From the NCBI GenBank assembly GCA_944372725.1, contig CALWAA010000078.1, positions 1 to 5,334 on the forward strand: DNA of 5,334 bases, in the 5' to 3' direction. The DNA is from an uncultured Bacilli bacterium (GTDB taxonomy: Bacteria; Bacillota_I; Bacilli_A; RF39; UBA660). The notes under the pieces are model-generated. The model was not told the DNA's origin. It did not search any database and was given only the letters and a program-made list of their open reading frames with translations. This document shows positions 1 through 4,981 of this stretch, piece after piece (the first letter of the stretch is position 1; every line of letters starts with the position of its first letter). A program made the position numbers and the translations under genes.

Positions 1-46
1 AGATGTTGTTAATCTTCTTTTTTGATGGAAAAATATGCTAGGAATA

Positions 47-75
47 TTGTATTTTGTAATTTTCTATGATATATT
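47..75 (+). promoter_or_regulatory. Candidate sigma-A promoter of the decayed gene
   Basis: A TTGTAT -35 box (47-52) lies 17 bp before a TATATT -10 box (70-75), which is preceded by TGA, an extended -10 element. Transcription would start near 82, just ahead of the zinc-ribbon remnant. The boxes match the consensus moderately well, but such matches are common in AT-rich DNA. The main support is position: promoter, remnant and terminator are in the right order. Confidence 0.35.
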
Positions 76-86
76 AAACTTAAAGG

Positions 87-312
87 TATTGTTCCAATTG
101 CGGTAGGAGTATCATTTTGAGTTAACTACGTAAATGCTTTAAAGGGTGAAAAACAAAATTTGACTAATAATTCTAGTAATGTTACTCTTCAATCTGTTCT
201 GGGAAGTGGAACAGCGATAGCTAATATGGTTTTAGGGATTATTGCTGGCATTATTTTAAATCTTATTACAATTTTCCTTTGTGTAGCTGAATATATAATT
301 ATTGCCGGTTAA
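87..312 (+). pseudogene. Decayed zinc-ribbon / single-membrane-segment protein gene
   Basis: No intact reading frame covers this stretch, but pieces of one gene can be seen. Frame 3 at 87-116 reads RYCSNCGRSI, the CxxCG first knuckle that begins many small Bacillota zinc-ribbon proteins, and then stops. Frame 1 from 121 to a TAA at 310-312 reads through a polar linker (LKGEKQNLTNNSSN) into GSGTAIANMVLGIIAGIILN and further hydrophobic residues. This is like the AIASLVLGI membrane segment of DUF4190-type proteins. The two pieces are in different frames. The second knuckle (usually CxxCG about 12 residues later) is missing, and frame 1 has in-frame TGA codons at 67-69 and 118-120. A short deletion plus point mutations would explain this. 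The flanking promoter and terminator look intact. The family call is an inference from short motifs, and a short unrelated ORF at 121-312 remains possible. Confidence 0.45.
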
Positions 313-340
313 AGATTAGTTTTGAAAATTAATTTTTTTC
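313..340 (+). repeat. Direct repeat, left copy flanking mazEF
   Basis: This copy and the one at 964-992 share 21 identical bases (313-333 and 964-984). They then differ by one extra C before the same T6-C tail. The repeats lie 651 bp apart and bracket the mazEF promoter and both genes. Each copy also forms the terminator hairpin of the gene before it. Confidence 0.7.
314..339 (+). terminator. Rho-independent terminator after the decayed gene
   Basis: The hairpin has 5' arm GATTAGTTTT and 3' arm AAAATTAATT around a one-base G centre (in practice a TGA loop), with a G-T wobble, then a run of T up to 339. It begins directly after the TAA at 310-312. The sequence is repeated almost exactly at 965-991 after mazF. 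The stem is AT-rich and weak for a terminator, but the T-run follows at once. Confidence 0.55.
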
Positions 341-370
341 TTGACAATATGTATAAACTTTGTATATACT
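341..370 (+). promoter_or_regulatory. mazEF promoter
   Basis: A perfect TTGACA -35 box (341-346) is followed 18 bp later by a TATACT -10 box (365-370). Transcription would begin near 377, only about 13 bases before the ATG at 390. The -35 box lies directly after the T-run of the upstream terminator, so mazEF is insulated from upstream transcription. A -10 of TATATA at 363 with a 16-bp spacer is an alternative reading. Confidence 0.65.
351..369 (+). promoter_or_regulatory. Possible MazE/MazEF autoregulatory operator
   Basis: Inverted arms GTATA (351-355) and TATAC (365-369) lie across the spacer and -10 box. GTATA also recurs as a direct repeat at 362-366, one helical turn (11 bp) away. MazE and MazEF complexes are known to repress their own promoters at palindromic sites overlapping the promoter, so the position fits. 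The arms are short and AT-rich, so chance is a real alternative. Confidence 0.3.
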
Positions 371-389
371 ATTATTGGGTGTTATATTT

Positions 390-629
390 ATGGAAGCTAA
401 AATTCAAAAGTGGGGTAATTCTGAAGGAATTCGTATTCCTCATAATATTATTAAAGAACTTCATTTAAAGACAAATGATATTGTTGATATTAAACAGAAA
501 GGAAATCAAATTATTATTACTAAATTAAATCCTAAAATTTCTTTGCAAGAAAGAATTCATGCATATCAAGGAGAAAATTTGTGTAAGGATTTTGTTTGGG
601 ATGATGCACAAGGTAAAGAAATATGGTAA
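390..629 (+). CDS. mazE: MazE antitoxin (AbrB/MazE-fold), type II toxin-antitoxin
   Basis: Encodes a 79-residue antitoxin expected to bind MazF and block its RNase activity, and to repress the operon through an N-terminal swapped-hairpin DNA-binding domain. The N-terminus (residues 4-17, KIQKWGNSEGIRIP) is the MazE signature and matches E. coli MazE (VKRWGNSPAVRIP). The acidic C-terminal tail ends FVWDDAQGKEIW, close to the E. coli ending DWGEPKDKEVW, the part that lies in the toxin's active site. The length is about that of E. coli MazE (82). I chose ATG 390 because an upstream in-frame TTG at 360 lies inside the -10 region and would not be in the transcript. GGGTG at 377-381 is a weak ribosome site 8 bases before the ATG. 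The stop overlaps the mazF start by 7 bases, so translation is probably coupled. Function is inferred from homology. Confidence 0.93.
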   Translation: MEAKIQKWGNSEGIRIPHNIIKELHLKTNDIVDIKQKGNQIIITKLNPKISLQERIHAYQGENLCKDFVWDDAQGKEIW

Positions 630-970
630 GACAAAAAGTATATATTCCGATGAAGCGTGATATTGTTTTTGTAGATTTCAGTCCAATTAAGGGACATGAA
701 CAAAAAGGGTTTAGACCTGCTGTTATTATTAGTAATAATCCTTTTAATCAATTTACAAAAATGGTTATTGTTTGTCCAATTACATCAAATACTAAAGAAT
801 TTCCTACACATTACCCTTTAAAAGATACAAAAAAAATTAGTGGTTCTGTTTTGTGTGAACATATTCGTAGTATTGATTATGAAGTAAGAAACTTAGAATA
901 TGTAGAGAAAATGAGTGAAAGAGATTTTGCTAATGTAATCGATTTAATGAATTCTTGTATTGAAGATTAG
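623..970 (+). CDS. mazF: MazF toxin, sequence-specific endoribonuclease
   Basis: Encodes a 115-residue MazF/PemK-family toxin that, in known members, cleaves RNA at short sequence motifs in the cytoplasm and stops growth when MazE is degraded. Visible family features are FVDFSPIKGHEQKGFRPAVIIS at residues 16-37, VCPITSN at 50-56 and EHIRSID further on. By alignment from memory with E. coli MazF, R31 corresponds to catalytic R29 and T54 to T52, so the active site looks intact. The usual Gly of the GDI motif near the N-terminus is Arg here (KRDIV, residues 11-15), a small departure. The start at 623 gives the same N-terminal length as E. coli MazF (VYIP against RYVP). AAGGT at 610-614 can serve as ribosome site, and the gene overlaps mazE by 7 bases. 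The cleavage motif cannot be deduced from sequence. Confidence 0.94.
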   Translation: MVRQKVYIPMKRDIVFVDFSPIKGHEQKGFRPAVIISNNPFNQFTKMVIVCPITSNTKEFPTHYPLKDTKKISGSVLCEHIRSIDYEVRNLEYVEKMSERDFANVIDLMNSCIED

Positions 971-992
971 TTTTGAAAATTAATCTTTTTTC
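964..992 (+). repeat. Direct repeat, right copy flanking mazEF
   Basis: Second copy of the 313-340 repeat, with 21 bases identical and one extra C before the T-run. Its first bases are the last codons and stop of mazF, so the repeat is partly coding here and fully noncoding in the left copy. Confidence 0.7.
965..991 (+). terminator. Rho-independent terminator of mazEF
   Basis: GATTAGTTTT (965-974) pairs with AAAATTAATC (976-985), a 10-bp stem with one G-T wobble, followed by six T (986-991). The TAG stop of mazF is part of the 5' arm. The real loop is probably TGA. The stem is slightly stronger than the left copy because the closing pair is G-C rather than G-T. Confidence 0.6.
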
Positions 993-1005
993 ATATATTT
1001 TTATT

Positions 1006-1010
1006 GGTGG
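1006..1010 (+). promoter_or_regulatory. Ribosome binding site that sets the DUF368 gene start
   Basis: GGTGG lies 5 bases before ATG 1016. An in-frame TTG at 1004 would add four residues but overlaps this site and has no site of its own, so ATG 1016 is preferred. Confidence 0.55.
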
Positions 1011-1015
1011 AATGT

Positions 1016-1792
1016 ATGAGTTTAAAATTAATTATACAAGGTTTTATTGTTGGAATTGGTAAAATTATTCCCGGAGTGAGTGGGGCAATGTTAGCGATGC
1101 TAATGGGATTGTATGAACCTTTGATGGAGGCAGTAACTAGATTTTTTGATGATAAAAAAAGACATTTTTATTTGTTATTTCATTTTGGAATAGGACTTTT
1201 TTTGGCAATTATTTTGTTTAGTAGAATTATTCTTTTTTTACTTGCTAATTATTATGATGTAACTATTTATTTGTTTTTGGGGCTTATTATGGGAACGATT
1301 TTTAGGTTTAAGCGTCAAGTTTCTTTTAAACGAAAAAATAAGTTTCTTTTTGTAATTTCTTTTATGATTTTATTTATTATTCCTTTTTTTGAAAGTACGC
1401 AGTTATTTGTTTTTCAAAAAAATATTTTTCATTATCTTTATGTTATGATGCTTGGGGGGATAGATGCCGTAACATCAATTGTTCCTGGTATTAGTGGTAC
1501 GGCAATATTTATGATGCTTGGTTCCTATGAATTTGTTTTGAATGTTTTAGCTAATCCTTTTTCATTTTTGTTTGTTCTTTATTTTTTAGGTTTGATACTC
1601 GGAGTTATTTTTACTTGTTATATGATGTATTATTTGTTAAAAAAGTGGAAGAATGAAACTAATGTAGTTATTTTTGCTTTTTCTTTGTCTTCGGTTTTAA
1701 TGCTTTTTTTAAATGTATGTAATATTATTAATATATTTTTGATTTTAATATTTGTTATAGGAGTATTTGTTGGATATCAGTTAGATAGGTAG
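1016..1792 (+). CDS. DUF368 / PopT-family membrane protein (undecaprenyl-phosphate translocase family)
   Basis: Encodes a 258-residue, strongly hydrophobic inner-membrane protein with about seven or eight membrane segments. It has the paired motif of the DUF368 family: GIGKIIPGVSGAMLAMLMGLYE near the N-terminus (PGVSG at residues 19-23) and a second copy, SIVPGISGTAIFMMLGSYE (PGISG at 157-161). This twofold repeat suggests re-entrant helices in an inverted-repeat fold. DUF368 proteins were shown in other bacteria to carry undecaprenyl phosphate back across the membrane for cell-wall polymer synthesis and were named PopT. That role is inferred here from the family. The gene lies between the mazEF terminator and its own terminator, so it is probably a single-gene unit, though I see no convincing promoter. 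A phage or secretion role is not suggested. The family call is firm and the substrate is by homology only. Confidence 0.9.
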   Translation: MSLKLIIQGFIVGIGKIIPGVSGAMLAMLMGLYEPLMEAVTRFFDDKKRHFYLLFHFGIGLFLAIILFSRIILFLLANYYDVTIYLFLGLIMGTIFRFKRQVSFKRKNKFLFVISFMILFIIPFFESTQLFVFQKNIFHYLYVMMLGGIDAVTSIVPGISGTAIFMMLGSYEFVLNVLANPFSFLFVLYFLGLILGVIFTCYMMYYLLKKWKNETNVVIFAFSLSSVLMLFLNVCNIINIFLILIFVIGVFVGYQLDR

Positions 1793-1822
1793 CAAAAATA
1801 TCATTTTTTGCTTGATTTTTTT
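1791..1822 (+). terminator. Rho-independent terminator of the DUF368 gene
   Basis: AGCAAAAA (1791-1798) pairs perfectly with TTTTTGCT (1805-1812) around a 6-base loop, followed after GA by seven T (1816-1822). The TAG stop overlaps the 5' arm. The -35 box of the secE promoter begins in the last bases of the stem. Confidence 0.7.
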
Positions 1823-1840
1823 CTTAGTTTGTGATAGATT
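1812..1840 (+). promoter_or_regulatory. secE-nusG promoter
   Basis: TTGATT (1812-1817), a 17-bp spacer and TAGATT (1835-1840), with TGA just before the -10 box as an extended element. Predicted start is near 1847, giving a leader of about 48 bases. Spacing is ideal and the boxes are each one or two changes from consensus. Confidence 0.55.
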
Positions 1841-1847
1841 ATAAATG

Positions 1848-1866
1848 AACACGAGAGTGTTTTTTT
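1848..1866 (+). promoter_or_regulatory. Small GNRA-loop hairpin plus T-run in the secE leader
   Basis: AACAC (1848-1852) pairs with GTGTT (1857-1861) around a GAGA tetraloop, a stable GNRA type closed by C-G. Further T follows up to 1866. It lies at the very start of the predicted transcript. It could act as a weak attenuator, as a 5' stabilising structure, or have no role. Only the structure is seen. Confidence 0.4.
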
Positions 1867-1894
1867 AAATACTTAAATTTAGAGGGGAAATAAT

Positions 1895-2155
1895 ATGGCA
1901 AAAAAAGTGGAAGAAAAAGATGTTAAAAAAACAAAAAAGAAAACAGAAATTAAAAAGGATAAAAAGACAAAAGAAAAAGTAAAAAAAGAATCTTACTTTG
2001 AAGGAGTAAAAAATGAACTTTCAAAAGTAAAATGGCCTACTAAGAAAGATGTTTTAAAGTATACGATTGCTACTTTAGTTTTTATTGTTATTTTAGTAGT
2101 ATTCTTTGTCTTAATTAGTTTACTTATGTCTATTATAAAGGGGGCTTTTAACTAA
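1895..2155 (+). CDS. secE: SecE, preprotein translocase subunit
   Basis: Encodes an 86-residue SecE, the small membrane subunit that clamps SecY in the SecYEG export channel. The signature is at residues 35-57: FEGVKNELSKVKWPTKKDV, with the amphipathic helix and the near-invariant KWP (46-48). One membrane segment follows at about 58-81. This single-span form is normal for Bacillota. Residues 2-32 are an extra, very basic tail with 16 lysines in the first 31 residues, probably disordered and cytoplasmic. It is longer than the leader of many Bacillus-type SecE proteins, which are near 60 residues. GAGGGG at 1882-1887 is a good ribosome site 7 bases before the ATG. The stop overlaps the nusG start as TAATG, so the two are one operon. 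The usual upstream neighbour rpmG is absent. Confidence 0.96.
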   Translation: MAKKVEEKDVKKTKKKTEIKKDKKTKEKVKKESYFEGVKNELSKVKWPTKKDVLKYTIATLVFIVILVVFFVLISLLMSIIKGAFN

Positions 2156-2688
2156 TGGAAAAAGAGTGGTATGTTGTTAATACTTATTCTGGTCATGAAT
2201 CAAAAGTGAAAGAAAAATTGGAAGCTAGAACAGAATCTATGGGAATGCAAGATTATATTTTCCGAGTAATTGTTCCTGAAACTACAGAAGTTGAAGTAAA
2301 AGATGGGCAAAAAAAAGAAAAGAAAAAGAAAATGTTTCCAGGATATGTATTAGTAGAAATGATTATGAGTGATGAAGCATGGTACATCGTTCGTAATACG
2401 CCTGGTGTAACTGGATTTATAGGTTCTAGTGGTAAAGGTGCTAAACCAACTCCACTTCTTCCAAGTGAAATTGATAAAATACTTGCTGGTATGGGTATGA
2501 GTCGTGTTAACATTGAATCAGAAATGGCTGTTGGCGATAAAGTTAGTATTATTGATGGTCCGTTCAAAGGTATGATGGGTAAAGTTGATTCTATAGACTT
2601 AGAAAATAATCGTTTAAATGTTTTAATTGATTTATTTGGTCAAGAAACACCAGTTGAAGTTGAAGTTTATCAAGTTAGTAAAGCTTAA
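2155..2688 (+). CDS. nusG: NusG, transcription elongation/termination factor
   Basis: Encodes a 177-residue NusG of usual length that binds RNA polymerase through its NGN domain and links it to partners through its KOW domain. The NGN domain (about 1-110) shows EWYVVNTYSGHESKVKEKLE at 4-23, FRVIVPETTEVEV at 36-48, MFPGYVLVEM at 60-69 and the NTPGVTGFIG segment. The KOW domain (about 125-177) shows VGDKVSIIDGPFKGMMGKV (DGPF at 134-137) and the VEVEVYQVSK ending. A lysine-rich stretch, KKEKKKK (53-59), comes from an A-rich tract with eight consecutive A at 2309-2316. AAGGGGG at 2138-2144 is the ribosome site, 10 bases before the ATG, which overlaps the secE stop by one base. In most Bacillota rplK and rplA follow. 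Here a terminator follows directly. Confidence 0.97.
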   Translation: MEKEWYVVNTYSGHESKVKEKLEARTESMGMQDYIFRVIVPETTEVEVKDGQKKEKKKKMFPGYVLVEMIMSDEAWYIVRNTPGVTGFIGSSGKGAKPTPLLPSEIDKILAGMGMSRVNIESEMAVGDKVSIIDGPFKGMMGKVDSIDLENNRLNVLIDLFGQETPVEVEVYQVSKA

Positions 2689-2693
2689 GAATC

Positions 2694-2721
2694 GAGAGTA
2701 AGAAAAAAATCTTGCTCTTTT
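2694..2721 (+). terminator. Rho-independent terminator of secE-nusG
   Basis: GAGAGTAAGA (2694-2703) pairs with TCTTGCTCTT (2710-2719), with two G-T wobbles, around a loop of six A. The T-run is short (four T, 2718-2721) and partly used by the stem, so some readthrough into the peptidase gene is likely. Confidence 0.55.
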
Positions 2722-2747
2722 ATTATGGAAAATGATAAACTATTATT

Positions 2748-2753
2748 AGGAAG
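2748..2753 (+). promoter_or_regulatory. Ribosome binding site that sets the S66 peptidase start
   Basis: AGGAAG ends 7 bases before ATG 2761. An in-frame ATG at 2725 has only the nusG terminator hairpin in front of it and no ribosome site, and the 12 residues it would add are not family-like. ATG 2761 is therefore preferred. Confidence 0.65.
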
Positions 2754-2760
2754 TGATGAT

Positions 2761-3774
2761 ATGATTTATCCAACATTTATTAAAAAGGGTGATATGGTAG
2801 GAGTTAGTGCACCATCTTATGGAGTAACAAGAGAAGTGAAAGTAAGAGCGCTAAATATGGCTATTTCTAAATTAAATGAAAAGGGGTATCAAATTTTAGA
2901 GACACCTCATGTTAGAAGAAATGAGGATTATGCAAGTGGTGATGCGAAAATGCGAGCACAAGAACTAGAAAGCTTATATCAAAATCAAGATGTGAAAGCA
3001 ATTATATGTGCTACAGGTGGAGAATTTTTGCTCGAAATGTTATCTTACTTTGATTTTTCGGTAGTGAAAGATAATATTAAATGGTTGCAAGGATATTCAG
3101 ACCCAACAGGGTTATTATTTACGATTACAACAAACTATGATATTGCAACTATTTATGGACATAACTTTGTAGGTTTTGGAATGAATCCTTGGCATGAATC
3201 AATAGAAAATAATTTAAAAATTTTAGAAGGCAATTTAGTTCTTCAAAAAAGTTTTCCAATGTATGAAGGTGAAGAGGTAGAGCAAGTTTTAGGAACAGAA
3301 GAATATGTTTTAAATACGCCTGTTTGTTGGAAAAATTTAAATAGTGAGAATGATATTAAAATAGAAGGACGAATGATTGGTGGCTGTATAGATATTATTA
3401 CCGAACTTTTTGGTACTCGTTTTGATAAAACAAAAGAATTTATCGAAAAATATAAGAATGAGGGAATTGTTTGGTATTTTGATAATTGTGAATTATCTAG
3501 TGAGGATTTAGTTCGTACTTTGTGGAAATTTAAGGATAATGGTTGGTTTCATCATTGCAATGGTATTATTTTTGGCAGAAGTGCGTGTCATGAAAGTAAT
3601 TATGGAATATCTTTTGAAGAAGCAATAGGACGAGTACTAGGCGAGTTAAATATACCTATTATTACAGGTGCTGATTTTGGACATGTTCCACCAAGAATGA
3701 CTATTATTAATGGAGGGTATGCTATCATAACATCCAAAGATGGAAAGGGAACTATAAGTTTTAGGTTGAAATAG
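2761..3774 (+). CDS. S66-family serine peptidase, MccF-like (LD-carboxypeptidase superfamily)
   Basis: Encodes a 337-residue cytoplasmic protein without signal peptide. It opens with IKKGDMVGVSAPS, as in the family, and carries the S66 Ser-Glu-His triad: S113 in GYSDPTGLLF, E244 in FDNCELSSEDLVRTLWKF and H308 in GADFGHVPPRMTIINGGYA. The substrate-side ICATGGEFLLEMLSYFDF segment precedes the serine. Residue spacing and length fit MccF (triad S118, E243, H311, about 344 residues, from memory) better than the LdcA muropeptide enzymes, which have the Glu nearer 217. MccF cuts the amide of microcin C-type aminoacyl-nucleotides and gives immunity, whereas LdcA relatives trim murein tetrapeptides. 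Many MccF-like proteins are of unknown substrate, so detoxification of an aminoacyl or peptidyl compound is an inference. A weak promoter (TTGCTC at 2712, GATAAA at 2734) may overlap the nusG terminator. A transporter gene follows after 4 bases. Confidence 0.9.
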   Translation: MIYPTFIKKGDMVGVSAPSYGVTREVKVRALNMAISKLNEKGYQILETPHVRRNEDYASGDAKMRAQELESLYQNQDVKAIICATGGEFLLEMLSYFDFSVVKDNIKWLQGYSDPTGLLFTITTNYDIATIYGHNFVGFGMNPWHESIENNLKILEGNLVLQKSFPMYEGEEVEQVLGTEEYVLNTPVCWKNLNSENDIKIEGRMIGGCIDIITELFGTRFDKTKEFIEKYKNEGIVWYFDNCELSSEDLVRTLWKFKDNGWFHHCNGIIFGRSACHESNYGISFEEAIGRVLGELNIPIITGADFGHVPPRMTIINGGYAIITSKDGKGTISFRLK

Positions 3775-3778
3775 AATT

Positions 3779-4954
3779 ATGAAGCGTTTATTACAGATTA
3801 GTTTAGATACTTTATTATCTTCTATTATGCCAATTATTACTTGGATGTTTTTAGGGTTTATTTTTACTAAAGAAATATCTAATGTTTTTTCGTTAACTTA
3901 TCCTCTTCAATTTGTATATTTACTTTTTGTATCCCTTTTTGGAATTGGACCAAATATTACAGAGCAAAAACTTAAAAAGAAAAATGTTGTTTCCACTAAT
4001 TTGCTTTTAGGGACAATAATTGTGGGATTATTTACTTTGCTTATTGTTTGTCATATAGATAATTACATTTCTTTTATGAATATGGATATTTATACTTATC
4101 ATGATTTTGGTATTTATTCTGTAATTTCTATTTATTTTAGTTTTCTTATTCAAATATTTAGTCAAAAGCTCTATTATGAAAATAAAAATAATAGTGCTAA
4201 TAAAATGAATGTTATTTATCATTTACTTAGCTTTTTTTCTATTATTATTTTTTCAATTATTGCGCAAAGGGAAATGTATGCTATAGTAGTTAGTTTAATT
4301 ATTCAGTTTTTGATGGTTTGTTATGTATTTGTTTTATATTTTCGATTTTCTAAATGGAATGTTTGCTTTATAGATAATGCTAGATTTACTTCTTTTGGTC
4401 TTTTATCTAATCTCGGCATGTTTCTTATTTATGGAATAGGTTTTGGTAATAGTTTTTCTTATGGTATTAAGTATTTAAGTGCTATAAATTTTGAGGCATT
4501 AACTACTGATGCGCAGTGGGATGTTTTAACAAGTGTTGATACCGCAGTTAGAATTGATTTAGCAAAGGATCAATTTAATTATAAAGAAAGTCTTAAAAAT
4601 GCTTATAAATTGCTTGCTTTATTAATTGGTAGTATATTACTTATGAATTTTATTTTGTATTGGTATTATACTCCTGATTTGGATATTTTAATTATTCTTT
4701 TAATGATACAGATTTTTGATATGTTAATTCACCCTTTAACAGCTCTTCGAATGGGGTATTTGCAAGTAAATATGAATAGCAAAAAAATTAATTTTTATTA
4801 TTTAATTTCTAGAATAGGAAGAACTTTATGTTCTTTTATTCCTAGTGCTTTTTGTACTTATATTGGTCAAATATTTTCGGGAGTTTATTTATTTATCTTA
4901 TCTCATGTTAAATGCAGAAAAGTTAAAGATTTTCAGTTAAGGAGTAAAAATTAA
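3779..4954 (+). CDS. Polytopic membrane protein, probable MATE/MOP-superfamily transporter
   Basis: Encodes a 391-residue protein with roughly 10-11 membrane segments, by eye at about 10-30, 38-58, 72-92, 108-130, 145-160, 166-190, 205-225, 276-297, 302-325 and one or two between 335 and 382. The plan looks like two halves. Half one has FGIGPNITEQKLKKKNVVSTNLLLG, and half two has TTDAQWD (242-248) followed by TSVDTAVRIDLAKDQFNYKESLKNAYKLLALL. The latter resembles the MATE stretch in which a polar, G/A-rich helix leads to a charged loop and an AxKNAYK-like helix. Closest guess is a divergent MOP-superfamily efflux pump or flippase. It is shorter than typical MATE proteins (about 450), so a twelfth segment may be missing. 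It begins 4 bases after the S66 peptidase stop with no clear ribosome site, so it is probably translated by coupling and belongs to that operon. Substrate unknown. An uncharacterised membrane family is the alternative. Confidence 0.6.
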   Translation: MKRLLQISLDTLLSSIMPIITWMFLGFIFTKEISNVFSLTYPLQFVYLLFVSLFGIGPNITEQKLKKKNVVSTNLLLGTIIVGLFTLLIVCHIDNYISFMNMDIYTYHDFGIYSVISIYFSFLIQIFSQKLYYENKNNSANKMNVIYHLLSFFSIIIFSIIAQREMYAIVVSLIIQFLMVCYVFVLYFRFSKWNVCFIDNARFTSFGLLSNLGMFLIYGIGFGNSFSYGIKYLSAINFEALTTDAQWDVLTSVDTAVRIDLAKDQFNYKESLKNAYKLLALLIGSILLMNFILYWYYTPDLDILIILLMIQIFDMLIHPLTALRMGYLQVNMNSKKINFYYLISRIGRTLCSFIPSAFCTYIGQIFSGVYLFILSHVKCRKVKDFQLRSKN

Positions 4955-4981
4955 ATTTTTTAAAATTTATATGTAATTCGC

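Noticed and set aside
67..312. Reading TGA at 67-69 and 118-120 as tryptophan (Mollicutes code) to restore one frame
   Set aside because: About 18 tryptophans in the intact genes are all TGG and no intact gene has an in-frame TGA. With code 4 in such AT-rich DNA, TGA would dominate. Decay is the simpler reading.
360..389. Ten-residue N-terminal extension of MazE from TTG 360
   Set aside because: The TTG lies in the promoter -10 region, upstream of the expected transcript start, and MazE proteins begin just before the KxxKWGNS motif.
566..751. Minus-strand open frame of 61 codons across the mazE-mazF junction
   Set aside because: It overlaps two clear genes, shows no ribosome site or family motif, and is a chance frame.
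973..1001. Promoter for the DUF368 gene: TTGAAA (973) and TATTTT (996) within the mazEF terminator
   Set aside because: The -10 box is poor and the resulting start near 1008 would fall inside the ribosome site at 1006-1010. Readthrough or an unseen promoter is as likely.
2253..2567. Minus-strand open frame of 104 codons opposite nusG
   Set aside because: It lies wholly within the strongly conserved nusG gene, has no recognisable motif and reflects the mirrored codon pattern.
2725..2760. Twelve-residue longer start of the S66 peptidase at ATG 2725
   Set aside because: There is no ribosome site before it, it abuts the nusG terminator, and the added residues are unlike the family. ATG 2761 has a good site.
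4028..4222. Minus-strand open frame of 64 codons opposite the membrane protein gene
   Set aside because: Its composition (mainly Ile, Asn, Lys) is what the reverse of a hydrophobic AT-rich gene gives. No support.
4946..4970. Terminator after the MOP-like gene (AAAAATTAAATTTTTT and following A/T tract)
   Set aside because: The complementarity is A-T only with a 5-6 bp stem, expected by chance in this DNA. It may weaken transcription but is not convincing.
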